DNA of 64,000 bases from Parelaphostrongylus tenuis (taxonomy: Eukaryota; Nematoda; Chromadorea; Rhabditida; Metastrongylidae), in the NCBI GenBank assembly GCA_019055375.1, contig JAHQIW010000303.1, forward strand, positions 124,001 through 188,000. Reading direction: 5' to 3'. Positions within the stretch are counted from its first letter, which is position 1. Every line of letters begins with the position of its first letter. The position numbers and the translations under genes are program-made. Positions 35,065 to 46,800 of the stretch are shown here, piece after piece. The notes under the pieces were generated by a model. The model saw only the letters and a program-made list of their open reading frames with translations. It did no database searches and had not been told where the DNA came from.

Positions 35065-36025
35065 ACACAACACTATTGAATGTATAGTTATGCCATCATG
35101 ACATTGCTTCAAAAAAGCAGTGGCATAAAGAAGTCCTGTTGATTAACGTCAGTTCTATTGCATCATTTTCTCAAGAGGAAAAAACCTATTATGGGTAATG
35201 AAATTTTTTCTTAACATACAATTCGATAAAGTCTACTTTTAGAGCATTTACAAATAGGAATAGCGATAGGGAACGTCCTTTCAAAAGCATTTCCCTACGA
35301 AAGGCCAACTATGTTTTTTGATTGTCTCTGGCCCATATCGCTCGAAATGACTGGCTCTTAATTGAATTTTATCGCGTTTTATATGGAACACCGGATATCT
35401 TGTGCTTCAACACCCCATCTATCTGATATTTCAATGTTTTGCCAGATATATTTTTCAGATTTGCGTCACAGGAATTCAGCAGCCATCATAGGTCCCGAGA
35501 GGGTTTCCACCTGGCTTTTATTCTTATCCGCGTCGTTGGTTCCTGAAATTATTTCACTTTCACATGAGTTTCCGGACGGAAATGTCCGCCTTGATTTCGG
35601 CTCAAATGACCTCGCCCAGCGATGAATTAGCTGCTATATATCGAGGCAAAGGTATCGTCATTGCCACGGTGATGTGATGAACAGCTGAGGGTATGTGGTC
35701 AGCAACAACCTAGCTTAGGCTCGTATAACAACTGTTATGTAGTAGCAAATTATTATTTAGCAACTCTTGTAGTCTTCATGGTACTTATAAATACTTCCTA
35801 TTATGAAGGTTTCTTTTCCTCTATCTTTTACATTCCACGTTTCTCTCTACATTTGGAGAAGAAATTTGGTCGCATTTCTTATAATTTGTATTTTCCTACT
35901 AGTATTTGAACGTTGCATTTTCCACTATATTGTTTCAAATGAAACTGTTTTAACTAATACTCGAAATGTCTAGTAATTTTACTGCTTTTTTCGCAGTGTT
36001 ATGATGTTATATGTAAATCTGAGAG

Positions 36026-36184
36026 AACTGAGTCGTGAGCAAAACACGGCCTAGGCAGGAATCAAACCCGCGTTTCATCCATACCGGGGACGCGTGCTAA
36101 TGCCACTAGTGGTAGTTGGTGTAGTGGTACTCACACGCATCCCGGTATGGATGAAATGTGGGTTCGATTCCCTTCTTTGCTCAC
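36026..36184. repeat. head-to-head pair of short SINEs
   Basis: A minus copy (36026-36100) and a plus copy (36108-36184) meet at their heads. The arms match over about 70 bases: GTGAGCAAAACACGG ... GGACGCGTGCTAATGCCACT against GTGTAGTGGTACTCACACGC ... CTTCTTTGCTCACC. The shared 'CATCCATACCGGG' block is nearly identical in both, so the pair would form a long hairpin. Box B (GGGTTCGATTCCC) is intact in the plus copy. Confidence 0.75.
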
Positions 36185-36246
36185 CATTCAATGCTCTTAG
36201 GTATATGAGAAACTGTTTTCTTGGCTTAAAGAGACTGATATGCTAC

Positions 36247-36827
36247 TTGGGTTGTGCAAAAAGTTCCGAGAAATTAAATTAAATTTTCAAAGTTTCGCTT
36301 TTATGCGCAAATCAACAACAAAAAAGACAATAACTGCTATTCTTCAGATTTTAGGCTAACGTTGTTCAAGACTTTGTGCCATTCTTATTCTTATTCTTCT
36401 TGTGAACAAAGTCAAATTGGTGCAAGTTGTTGACAGTGAATCTCTATTACCAAGCTGTTTAGTCAAATCACGAGAGCTCGATGAAGGCCCGGCATCCGAA
36501 GCGGCTCGCAAGCCACTTTTATCCAAAACAGACGGCCTGCCAGAATGAGGCACTTCTTCGAGATCAAAATTGCCTCCTCTGAATTGCTAGACCATGTGTC
36601 ACAGTCGATTTTATCGCCGTACCAGTACCTTCACCCTCGCTAATCTCGTCGGCTTTAATTCTTCAATAATGGCGGATCAGAACACCCAAATCATGCTGAT
36701 AAATAGGCATTTTGGAGCTTAAATTAATGAACTAATTAAGCATATACAAAACTTTCGATAACAAACCACACCGAGATGTCAAAAGATAAAACATTGGGAA
36801 TTTCCCGGAACTTTTTGTTCAACCTAA
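36247..36827 (-). mobile_element. internally deleted mariner element
   Basis: Terminal repeats are TTGGGTTGTGCAAAAAGTTC at the left and AACTTTTTGTTCAACCTAA at the right, the common mariner end type. The minus strand keeps part of the transposase DNA-binding region: GNFDLEEVPHSGRPSVLDKS followed by AASDAGPSSSSRDLTKQLGN. The catalytic domain is missing. Length is about 580 bases against about 1.3 kb for an intact element. Confidence 0.75.
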
Positions 36828-37293
36828 CTATGCGATTGCATCGTTCCAAAAAATTCAGACGCTATCCTTTGTTTTCTCTTGAGGCATGAATTCAATTGGC
36901 TTGTTCTATTGCAAAAGTGCAAAGAGGTGTTTTTTGTAGCTGGCAGTTTCTTCACCAAATATCGATCCTCGTCTAAAGGACTTCGGGAATGCAAGTTTTT
37001 GACTTCGAAGCTCTTTCTTGCTGCGAGTATAAAATTTCGATATATGAATCTATTGGTGAGCCAGTTTAACATTATTGCCGTAGCACTATGGCGTTTTGTT
37101 ATGAACACACTGAAATTGATGATATTGATGACGATGCGAATTAATAGAGAGCAGCGTTTCCATTGTTGGTTTTGTCATCGATGCGCTTTAGTGTCGTCGA
37201 TCCTATTGTAAATTCTACTATCTCCTGAATGAGAGCTTTAGCAGTAATATGAGAATTTACGATTTAGTTTGTGTGTAAGTAGGTCCTGAATGC

Positions 37294-37605
37294 TTAGCCG
37301 ATAGGTTCGCCACCGAGCGCCCAACCGCCTTCGCAGGCCTGACGGACCCATACGAATTTCCGAGCGATCGGCCCATCTGTCATTGCTCCTCCATTGCTCT
37401 GTCCAACATCATCGCTCTGTTCTTCTTTCTCCACACTACACATATTGCTGCTTTTTCTTCCATTCACATGCTTGAAGCCATTCTTGTGTCTTCTCATTGG
37501 AATAGCCACGAATGAATCCTGCTCACTTCTAGGCAGAACTTGTGCTTTCAATTTTTCACACGCTTCGAAACATTTGGGAATGTCAAATAAACAACTGGGA
37601 TATTC
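37294..37605 (-). CDS. candidate terminal exon, unrecognised
   Basis: On the minus strand an open frame of 103 codons runs from 37605 to a TAA at 37294-37296. It reads EYPSCLFDIPKCFEACEKLK near the start, an acidic serine-rich middle, and ends VWVRQACEGGWALGGEPIG. GC content is higher than in the flanks, and cysteines are clustered. The acceptor (TCTCGAAAG) is poor, so the upstream border is unsure. No homology recognised; it could be a last exon or a chance frame. Confidence 0.28.
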   Translation of the reverse strand, partial: EYPSCLFDIPKCFEACEKLKAQVLPRSEQDSFVAIPMRRHKNGFKHVNGRKSSNMCSVEKEEQSDDVGQSNGGAMTDGPIARKFVWVRQACEGGWALGGEPIG

Positions 37606-37920
37606 CTTTCGAGATTAATGCTTAGTAGAACGATGATTGTCTTCATATTTTTTGAGATTTTTCGACTCACGCGAGGTTGATAGCAATGTTCATTCAGCTA
37701 CAGTCCTTGTTGTCTGTTCGCTTCTTTTGTTCCATATTTTTACAGTGTTTCAAATTTTCTCAAAATGTTAGGCTTTTATTTTTTAGAAAAGGTCAGTAGT
37801 TGAAAAGAAAATTTTCATCGTTTGAATGGAAATTTCGTTTTTATGCATAAATCGTGTATGATTTTCATATCATTTGAAAGATCTACTTCTTGCGCATCTA
37901 CTGATATATAACTTGTGTAG

Positions 37921-38325
37921 TTGGCCAGTTGGCCAGTTGACAAGTTGACCGAGATGTACCCAGAACTTGTTTGTCTAAAGCGCGCTTTGTTTCATCAAGA
38001 CAACGCAAAACCACGCACAGCCAAAAAGACCAGGGCAAAGTTTGAGGAATTGGACGGAGTTGAGATTCAACCGCATCCAGCCTATAGTCGGGACGTTGCT
38101 CCATCTGATTATGGCCTTTTCCGATCAATGCCACACTTTTTAGAAGGTCGCCGATTTGAATCTTTCGATGAAGATGAAGAAGCATGTCAAGAGTTCTTTG
38201 ATTCAAAGCCGAAGGAGTGGTACTATCATGAGATGCGAAACCTGGCGGACCGATGACAAAAAGTGGTGGATAATGATGGCTTGCATTTTGAAGAACAGTT
38301 GTTGTTGTTGTTGTTGTTGTATATT
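37921..38325 (+). pseudogene. mariner transposase C-terminal remnant
   Basis: The frame reads RALFHQDNAKPRTAKKT and then IQPHPAYSRDVAPSDYGLFR, followed by FLEGRRFESFDEDEEACQEF and ADR, with the frame shifting after about 38256. These are the second (H-Q-D-N) and third (A-P-S-D-Y) catalytic blocks of mariner transposase. I count 35 residues between the two aspartates, one more than the usual 34. The N-terminal half and clear terminal repeats are absent. A (TTG)n tract of about 23 bases interrupts the 3' end at 38298-38320. A 191-codon open frame on the opposite strand is only its shadow. Confidence 0.8.
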
Positions 38326-38329
38326 TCAG

Positions 38330-41320
38330 TTTCAGTGATAGTTGAGTCGTTACTTGTATACTTTGCGATACAGTCTGTTCTTTGATTCGTCCTGATTTGC
38401 CCGCCACGCGGAATTTTGGGATAAGATTTATCCTTACAACGAACAACCTAAATATGTCAAAATATGTACACACATATGTACAGCAACCATCATGAGTATT
38501 AACGATACGAACTCAATCATACAAGTGAACGATAAAGTTGATGCCAAGGACAAGTGAGTGACGACGTCGAAAAATGAGTGATCGAGATACATGATAGGAA
38601 GGGATTATTTGTAGCTGATGTCTTGACACCTACTTAACATTATCGACAGATGAGTAGAAGAAGATAAAGAAAACGAACAAGCAACGAGGTCAAAAAGAGG
38701 AATCGAGAGCCAGTGTGGTCGTAGCTCTCGAACATCGCCATCCTCCATGACGGCTGAGCAACCATGTCGTCGACAGGTGTCCACCATCGGCAATGTTCCG
38801 GGTACATCGCGATCTCGGGGCGATAAACACGCTAATTACGTCGCCTTCTGATCACTTGAGGCAGTGTCCACAGCATACAATGTTATACTTACTCGATAAA
38901 TTTATCTTATATTTTCATCCTTTACATGGTGTTGTATTATCTTCAGTATGTTCATGTGCGACGCAAAAGAGGAAATAGCATCTGTTTGACGGAGGCTGCT
39001 ATATTGTTGTTGTCTGAATATATGTATAAATTTTGAATGTTCTATCAAATGATGGAAACTTTCTTTCCAGCCTAGTATATGGACGAGTGCACTCTGATGT
39101 CGCCAGCGTCCCTGTGTCCAAAGTACGAAATTTACGGAAATTGTACTGCTCTTCATCTCTATTAAGCAGAATACTGACAAATGTCGGTTAGTGAACACAT
39201 TCTGGATATCGTAGTTTTCTTTGCGGCTCTCTGTCTCCCGGATGAAATTAGCCCGTCGAGGTGCCGGCTAATGCGAGCTTATCGGTGCTTACGTCCGTTA
39301 CTTTGACACTGTTGTTGACGAGACGTTGTAGCACTATTTTCCAATCTGATTGGACCTTTTTCTGAGGTTTGGCAAATATGATTTCGAAATGGGCTTGTTT
39401 TTTCTCGTGATTTGTAGGCAGCTAAACAGACACGGCCATCATATCAAAATTTTCTGACATATTCTCTGCTTCATAGACGATACTCTGATCTTTTCGTACA
39501 TGAAATTCGGAGCTTTGTTGAAAGTGTCATGTAATCATCTGATCACGAAGTTCCAACAATTGGCAGATGTTCCGTGATTGATCACATTTCCATCACTGCT
39601 TTCCGAACGATCTTTAGTTTAATAGTTTATTATTTCAGCATGACTAATATATTAGTTATTTATTATTCATTTTCAATGTTATTTAGCAGTTTATTCCAAC
39701 CTCATAAAACTGCTAGAAATCAGTCAAATCAACAAAATATCGGTTATCTTTAGTGTATTGCGATTCTCTGCAGCCCAGATATTATAAATGCTGCCCCAAA
39801 TAACTCATTTTTATATGTTTAAAATTGATCGTTGATTTAAAGTTGTTCTAATCAACACATTTTGATGACAATTTTACATATGAACCATGAGAGTGGTCAA
39901 AATAAATCGGACATTAACTTTGAATAAGGGCATGTGATCTTGTCGAGGACTTTATTCGTTGTAATAAAAGCTGGAATCTATAGTTTCACAGAAGTAGGAT
40001 TGGAATTAACGAGGGTAATTATTATAGCAGTTGAATATAAATAGAATAAGTATTGTAGCATTTTAAAGAGGTATTCCTAACCTAGGAGCGATAGGATGAA
40101 GTTTTTTGTGTGAACGCATCACCTTTATTAGTTCTCAAATGCTTCAGTTATGAGAGCTATTATAAATCGGAATTCATTTATTTGACCGCCTCTTGCGGTG
40201 GTATGACCTTATGGCATACCCAATAATGTATTGCTGTGCAAAAACATTTGCGTCAGTCGGGGTTCCAACCCAGATCTCACTCTTTCCAGGAGCGCGAGCT
40301 GAACCGTTGCACTACCGACGCTCGTTTTCCTCAACACACTTAGCTAGTATAAATTTTCCAGGTAATTGTCCAAAACGGCTTTTTCGCTATTACGCTACAT
40401 GAGATGATAATGTACTTGAATGAATACCGAAGCCGGTACACTCCTATGTTGTACGGACGTCTGTGTATTAGAGGTTTGGAAACGTTTGTAATACCAAACT
40501 CATTTTTAGTGCTTGATTAGTTTTGCTTTCTCTTCATGAATGAGATTACACGAAAAATTACTCCGCAGCTAATGTTTCTGCATTATCTCGATCGAAATTG
40601 TCCGATATCTTCGTCTCGTTTTCACCATGATTTGGATGTCTCCTAGACTCAAGCTAATTATATTTCTCCTTCACGTTGTCGTGTTTTCTGCTAATTATTT
40701 TCTTGAAGACTAGGCTTCTTCATCATATTTCCACTGTACGTCTGGACCGAAAGGAGTGTTAAATGACATATGCCAAGACAGCCTCTATGAGCGATCACAT
40801 TGTTTTTGGTCTCCAGTCACGAGAACAGCGTTCTATGCAAACAACATCATTGTCGACATGGTTTACTTATACTAGAGACACTTTCGCGGCTTATAGATAG
40901 GTGCATAAAGGGATAGGGACATCATTTTGAATAATCCACAGCTCCTCTGTTTCGATTTTGGAGTCTAGATATTTCACGTACATAAAAGGAAATAGTAATT
41001 CTGTTATATGGAACCGATTGCAGAAAATTGTACAACATGTCACGGGGTAGCACTTCCCTTTGAGTGGGTGGTACATTAATAGATCATAGATTGTATTACT
41101 GGGCAACACAACATTTGGGATCCAATTAATCTTTAGCAAAAAATGGAGAAGAGACTAATTCCCGCACGAGTGTCAGAATGGAATAAAAAGTAAAGTCAAT
41201 TGCACTTCAGTGATTGCAACACTGCAAACCGCGAAATCATTCTGAGAGTGGCAAGATCCATATTAAGTACTTTCTAATGCACTATTTGATACTCATCACA
41301 GTGTTTTTTTCCATTTTTTT
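38330..41320. other. gene-free interval
   Basis: AT-rich DNA with one short SINE at 40225-40322. Open frames are short and lack splice signals in agreement. A minus-strand frame at 38902-39198 has no protein-like features that I trust. Confidence 0.45.
40225..40322 (-). repeat. short tRNA-like SINE copy
   Basis: The plus strand reads TGTGCAAAAACATTTGCGTC, CGGGGTTCCAACCCAG (box B complement), GGAGCGCGAGCTGAACCG and TTGCACTACCGACGC (box A complement). Confidence 0.66.
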
Positions 41321-41324
41321 CCAC

Positions 41325-41550
41325 TGTGCGGATCCCAGTACTTCTAGCCTTCAATTCGTTTTTTCGTCATCTTCTTGAACGGCGTAGAATGCTGGTTGAG
41401 CGAGTCTCCTTGCAATCTCGAGGATAGCCTTGCTGTGGCGTTCCCTAGGACACTGTTGCTGACTGCCGGAGAGAAGTGGGGAGGTGGAGCTCGGCTCTAC
41501 GCTCGCCGTGACCAGCATCGCAACCACTTGGCCATACCACTCCTTGGCAA
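41325..41550. repeat. dispersed repeat, copy 2 (short G tract)
   Basis: Same blocks as 9700-9915, in the same order and orientation, but with only a short purine stretch (GAGAAGTGGGGAGGTGG) where the other copy has the long G run. Pieces of the same family occur, reversed, at about 21895-21965. Confidence 0.62.
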
Positions 41551-41776
41551 GATCCATGCACTTGTTATATTGTTTTTTTCCTAGTCTTTCTCAAAAACAG
41601 TGTAGCATTTCTATGTGAATGTCGTAGTATCGAAAGGACCGAAAATTATGTGATATTAGGTCAAGGCTCCTTTTCCTTCATTGACTTTTCGTCTGATTAT
41701 AACTTTGTAAAATTGAGATGTACTAATGAGCTTTTCTCATACAAGATTACCAAAGCTTATGAATTACCGAAAGAGT

Positions 41777-42070
41777 GCATGTGGCGCAGTGGTTAAGTGT
41801 GCTCTGCGTCGCACACGATGTCAATGGTTCGATCTCGCGCTCATGGCTCCTCAAGCCATCCATCCCTCCGGGATCGGCAATTTGGTAGCAGACTGGTTTC
41901 AGACTTGTCTGGGAGGATAGGCAGCACTTATTCGGTTCAGCGTAAGGCTACCGCGAGTCATTGTGAAGGCCAGATATGCATTCAATCACGTCAAACGGAG
42001 TTAAGAAGTTAGGACGAATCCATGGCGCATCCCTCAGGGACTGACCAATGCCGAGCGCTTTATCCTTTAG
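41777..42070 (+). repeat. long tRNA-derived SINE copy, sense orientation
   Basis: This is the clearest plus-strand copy. The head reads GTGGCGCAGTGGTTAAGTG (box A-like), then AATGGTTCGATCTCGCGCTC (box B-like). The body includes 'AGACTTGTCTGGGAGGATAG', 'GGCCAGATATGCATTCAATC' and 'GGCGCATCCCTCAGGGACTG', and the tail ends GAGCGCTTTATCC. The tRNA-like head suggests RNA polymerase III transcription; that is inference from the family type. Confidence 0.85.
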
Positions 42071-42243
42071 CTTTTTAACTTATCGAGGATGTAAGTAAGC
42101 TAAGAGTGAACCTACCTCAACAAAACCTGATTAGCTACTCTCAGGGACGATGTTTTCTCAAAGAAGTCGCAATAAAATTAGGATATGAGTTCAGATATGA
42201 AAATTATAAGATAGACAGCTGTTACAAAAAGAGTGGTGACAAA

Positions 42244-42340
42244 ACAAGCGTCGGTAGTGCACCTGGTTGACACGCGCTCTTGAAAAGGGTGAAATGTGGG
42301 TTTGAAACCTGTCTGAAGTCAAAGTTTTGCACATCGCTCG
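42244..42340 (+). repeat. short tRNA-like SINE copy
   Basis: Reads GCGTCGGTAGTGCACCTGG (box A-like), GTGGGTTTGAAACCTGTC (altered box B) and AAAGTTTTGCACATCGCTCG. It is the first of two direct copies within 330 bases. Confidence 0.66.
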
Positions 42341-42454
42341 ACATTGTTGGGTACATTTGCTATATCACACCACCGGTAAAAAGGCAGTCAAATAAAAAGA
42401 CTTATTGTCGATAAGCAACTGTTATGGTCATTTTAGCGTAGAAAGAGTAATGTG

Positions 42455-42570
42455 CAAAATGGGCGTCAGTAGTGTAACGGCTAGAGCACGCGCTCCCGGA
42501 AAGAGTGAGGGACGGGTTCTAATCCTGGCCAACGAGGAAGTTTTGCACATCACTCTGTATCAATGGGTAT
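42455..42570 (+). repeat. short tRNA-like SINE copy, best preserved
   Basis: Reads GGGCGTCAGTAGTGTAACGG (box A-like), GAGCACGCGCTCCCGG, ACGGGTTCTAATCCTGG (box B-like) and GAAGTTTTGCACATCACTCT. It is followed by 'TACCGCTAGAAGCGG', also seen near the copy at 14.7-14.8 kb, so the element probably extends to about 42605. Confidence 0.72.
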
Positions 42571-43509
42571 ATATTTGTAACATCATACTACCGCTAGAAG
42601 CGGTTGAATGGAAAAAATCTCGTTTGATCTTCAACTGTTGTGATTATTAAGCTTGCAGTTGATCACTTATGATTTTGATAGTTTAACGAAAAGTCTGTGT
42701 CAGCGAAAGCAATCAAAGGCTTAATAGCACAACTGCTTTGGTAGACTGCATAGCCTTTGATTCAGAATATGTAATGACATATGTCTCGCAAAAATCTCGT
42801 CACTTGTGATGGTCATAGGATATCACGTGGAAGAAAATTAGCCCTTTCTTGATTTCGGCTTGTACTAGCAGCAGTGCTCCTTTCCTTAATATTGACGCAT
42901 GTCACGGATGTTGTACTCTTTATTCCTGGAGAACTGGAGCACTAATGGAGCACTTGCAATTCTCGTATTACAGTACAAGTGGACGTTTATCATGTAGAAG
43001 TATTTTGAGCAAAACAAACGATCAGTTGGCAGTGTCTACGTGGTGTTTGTCTGTGTGAATACAATATCTGGTTACCGTATGGAATAGTTTTCATCTGAGT
43101 CATGTAAGGGGCAATTTTTTTGGTGAAATAATAAAACCGTGCATATTCTAAGCGGCGATTATCGATATGAATATGGAAGTTACACTGACATGTGCTCTAA
43201 CGAAACTTTATATCATGCAGAACTCAATTAGAATTTGAATTTTGTGTGTCTAGTTATTTCTTACTGGGCAATTAACTGTATTTTCAACTCATTGTGTATC
43301 GTATGTACGCTATAGTGTGCACAGGCGCGGTGATTGAGGCCCTCTAAGACCATTTTCAAAGCTCCTTATTCCCTTCTTGCACTTGTCCCATTTTCTAAAC
43401 CGAGCAGTCGAACGACGATCAGAAGTTGGTTTTTGAAGTCTGCGCTGATCACTGGCTGCCATAAATGTACTCGTTTCTACCTCTTCTATCGACCGCTTTT
43501 TTATAGACC

Positions 43510-43806
43510 CTCTCAAAGTAATATAATCTGATAAGGATAAAACATATTTTGAGCTGTCAGGTCTAGTGGTCTACAGGCGCTTGTTTCATCTAATTGGACT
43601 CATTATTGGATTTGGATTTGTTACTAACATTGGATCTTTTACTCGACGTCGATTCTTTTGAAGAGGATTGTTTAACCTCAGGGTATTGGCTGAACCGAGG
43701 GAGGGGGTACTGATGAGTCCCAATAGGACGAAACAGGCGCCTGTATCATTAGACCTGGCAGTTCAAAACATGTTATATCCTTATCAGATTATACTCGTTT
43801 CTATTA
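43510..43806. mobile_element. small foldback element
   Basis: The left end AATCTGATAAGGATAAAACA and right end GTTATATCCTTATCAGATT are complementary, and pairing continues through the 'CAGGCGCTTGTTTC' and 'GAAACAGGCGCCTG' blocks (arms of about 70 bases). The sub-terminal blocks recur in the 62-kb element, so the two are related. Confidence 0.68.
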
Positions 43807-43809
43807 AAT

Positions 43810-46800
43810 ACTTATTGAGTACTTATTCCAATGCGATGCTGTAATTGAACGGTACTGATCTTTCATTTTCATGGATATCTACCATAAGAATCTCATGGAC
43901 GTTGTAAGGCTAAGTGGCATGTAACGAGGTAGCGGATAATTGGTAAAAAGAGATGCTATTGAATTCGAAAAATGGGCATCCCGTCTTTGCGGTCATATTG
44001 ACGTATAGTTTTATAAATACATATACGTCTTCTTGCCTAAGTACGTGAAAGTTCATGAAAGTAACTGAATTCTCTAGAACCTGTGTTCAAGTGGGTGGGG
44101 AATATGTTGTTTTATCCATCGAAATAAAATTGAAAATCGAAAAAGAATTTCCGGGACGAGTTAGTTCCTCTCCATAAGTCTTCCAGTAACTTCTCGTTTT
44201 TTTTTTTGCTGATAGACTATATATAGATGAAAGTTACTGTTGAGGACAATTTTAAGACGTCTCTGCTGCACAACTATAGATACCCAAGTTTTGCAGTAAT
44301 ATCTTGCTCAATTTGAAAAGGTGCTTCTTTTCTCACATTAGAAGTTAAATGAGTTCAGCGCATACTGCATGCGATGAAAATTCTGCGTCCTCAATTAGGA
44401 TAAACCTCTTTATTCTTTTTATTCGAAGTATAATTCTAAGCGGTGCTCAATAAGTCAATATGTTCTTCCTAAGCAGACACGACATTGTTAATAAAACATT
44501 ATTTAACTAGCTGACGTTTCGGCTGTTATGCCTTCTTCGGAAAGTGGAAAAATCATATTGACGCACAGTCCATTCACGCAAACATTTTCGTAACCCTAGC
44601 AGAAAAACCCCTTGTCGAATCTCATTGTCACTTCTTCCTCTGAAGAAGAAAGCTCTACCGAATCTAATTCATGTTTCCTCTTTCACCATGTAGCATATGT
44701 TCTCAAAGTTTCTAAACCTGCCCTTGTTGGTGTTCTTGCTTTCTTTCGTGCGTTTTTTTCCTTTCATTGGAAAATGTGTTCATGAATGTAGACATTACCA
44801 CATGTTATTACTTCTATGTTCCCATGTTATTATTTGAAATCTCAGCCATTTCGTCAATCTACCTTAAGTACCCTTGAGTTGATTCCATCCATATCAATTG
44901 CCTCAATTTTCCCTCAAACCCATCCAGTAGTGTTTGTTCTCCTATCTAATTATGATGCCACCTCTAGATAGCCCATCCAACACCTCTTGAGTACCGGTTT
45001 TTCTTACGGAATAAACGTTAATCGTCACCGTTTCTCCCCACCTGTTCATCGTCCTTGTTCGTATTTTGTTGTGATTAAGGACACCAAAATACGATACCAG
45101 TTACACTACCGTATTCATCTGCTGTGTTGTCTGACTAATATCTAATTCACATAACACATGATGCCTGCATGCATATTCGTTCCCATTCTATTGGTTATAA
45201 TAATCATTTTTCTTTGCCATCTTATTGGTCACCAAAGTTGTCTTCAAAGCTTTCATGGAATGTCGTCACTTTGTGCATTACAACTGTGTTTTGAAAGAGA
45301 CTGAATCAAATGTCGACTAAACGCCATAACGAAGAGAAAACGCATAAGGTAAAGGCCGTAGCAAATATTCTCCACTCTCAAAATCTAGCTTTACTGTTCC
45401 TATTTCGCGCCATCATTGTAAAAGTTATTCACATTTCCTACTCATTGACTTCTTCCATATCCATATTGACGCTCACATCTCAAAAACGCTCAGTCGTCTT
45501 TTTGTGAAATGTACACCGGAATAACCCAAAACAACGAGTTTGTAATGAGAAAAACATTTTGGGTCGTTTTTTGCGTGAGGAAAAGTTGAACGGTGAAAAC
45601 GGATACAGGCAGATTCGACATTAGTTGTTTTTCTTTAGCACAGAGTGCCTAGCGCCCGAATTTACCTGGCTTGCGCATGGAACAACGTCTGAAACCATGT
45701 CGCTTACGAAGTTGTAGTTTTTTCCAGCAGCTGGCACCAATTTTGGCATATTGGAGAAGTATGAGGGTTGACAACATGACGCTTTCACAAAAAGGCTCAA
45801 TCGTATGGGTTTGAATGTTATACACCGCTACTTACTATATATTTCTAAGCTCTATATTAGGACCACATTGCTGTCAGCATGTGGAAGTATTTTACAATTT
45901 ATGCTGTGTTCAGTTCCGTACTTTTCATGCTCACTCTCCTATGGGATGAATGTGATTTATTACAGTCATTAGGGTTGGAATATAGTCAACTGAACATCAA
46001 ATCACCGATCAACGTACTCTTCAAAAAATGGTCTTTTGTGAACTACTGGGGGTAGATTGAGGGTAAACAACAGCTTTTCCGGGCCACGTCTGTCATGACA
46101 TTTGTGTAAAGTCACATTCTGAATACAGAATTTGCTGTAAAAGACTCCGTCTAGTGGAATAAACTATGAAAATAGGACTGGGTGCAATGCACTCCGTCCA
46201 TTTTGTTCCTCCCACTCAAGCTCTGTATAAATGTATCTTGATCGTCATGTGTTGAAAGAACAATTCCTCCATCAACTTTTCCTTGAGAAGAATTCACTTT
46301 TGCAATAAATCGAAAAACCGATTCTCACTTAAACTTGGCATTAGCAATTTAGCTGAAAAAATTTTTCGAAATTCAAATCTCATTTATATTTCTTTTAGAA
46401 AAATGGGTCTGAAAGATAAATTTTCGAAGATATGAGGAATATAAATCCAATAAAAATCTTAGGAAGTCATTTTAGAATGAAAGTCAATTGTGTTTTCTAA
46501 GAACCAGATTCGAGTGCGGTGGGCTGAGTGGGATAGTGACGCAGGCTATCAGGAAGTTATCAAGAAGCAAAGTGTTGGTTTGACTATTCGACTGTTGCTC
46601 AAAGATTTCGTTTTCTTCATAAATTCCATAGATTACTGGTCGAGTCGAATATCTTCAACATCCTTCTGAAATCACATGGGAGCGGCATAGCGTGCCTATT
46701 TTCAAGATTATTAGGAGATTCGACTCGGCAGTAATTTGTGAAATTTATGAAGAAAACGAAATCTTTGAGCAGTAGTTGGAACAGCGCGCGAAATATTCGA

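Noticed and set aside
35362..35625. 87-codon plus-strand frame
   Set aside because: Checked for family motifs, signal peptide and matching splice sites; none found, so it is treated as chance.
37898..38473. The longest open frame in the window (191 codons, minus strand)
   Set aside because: It lies opposite a mariner transposase remnant whose plus-strand reading matches catalytic blocks; the minus frame includes a threonine run read from the (TTG)n tract and has no protein-like features of its own.
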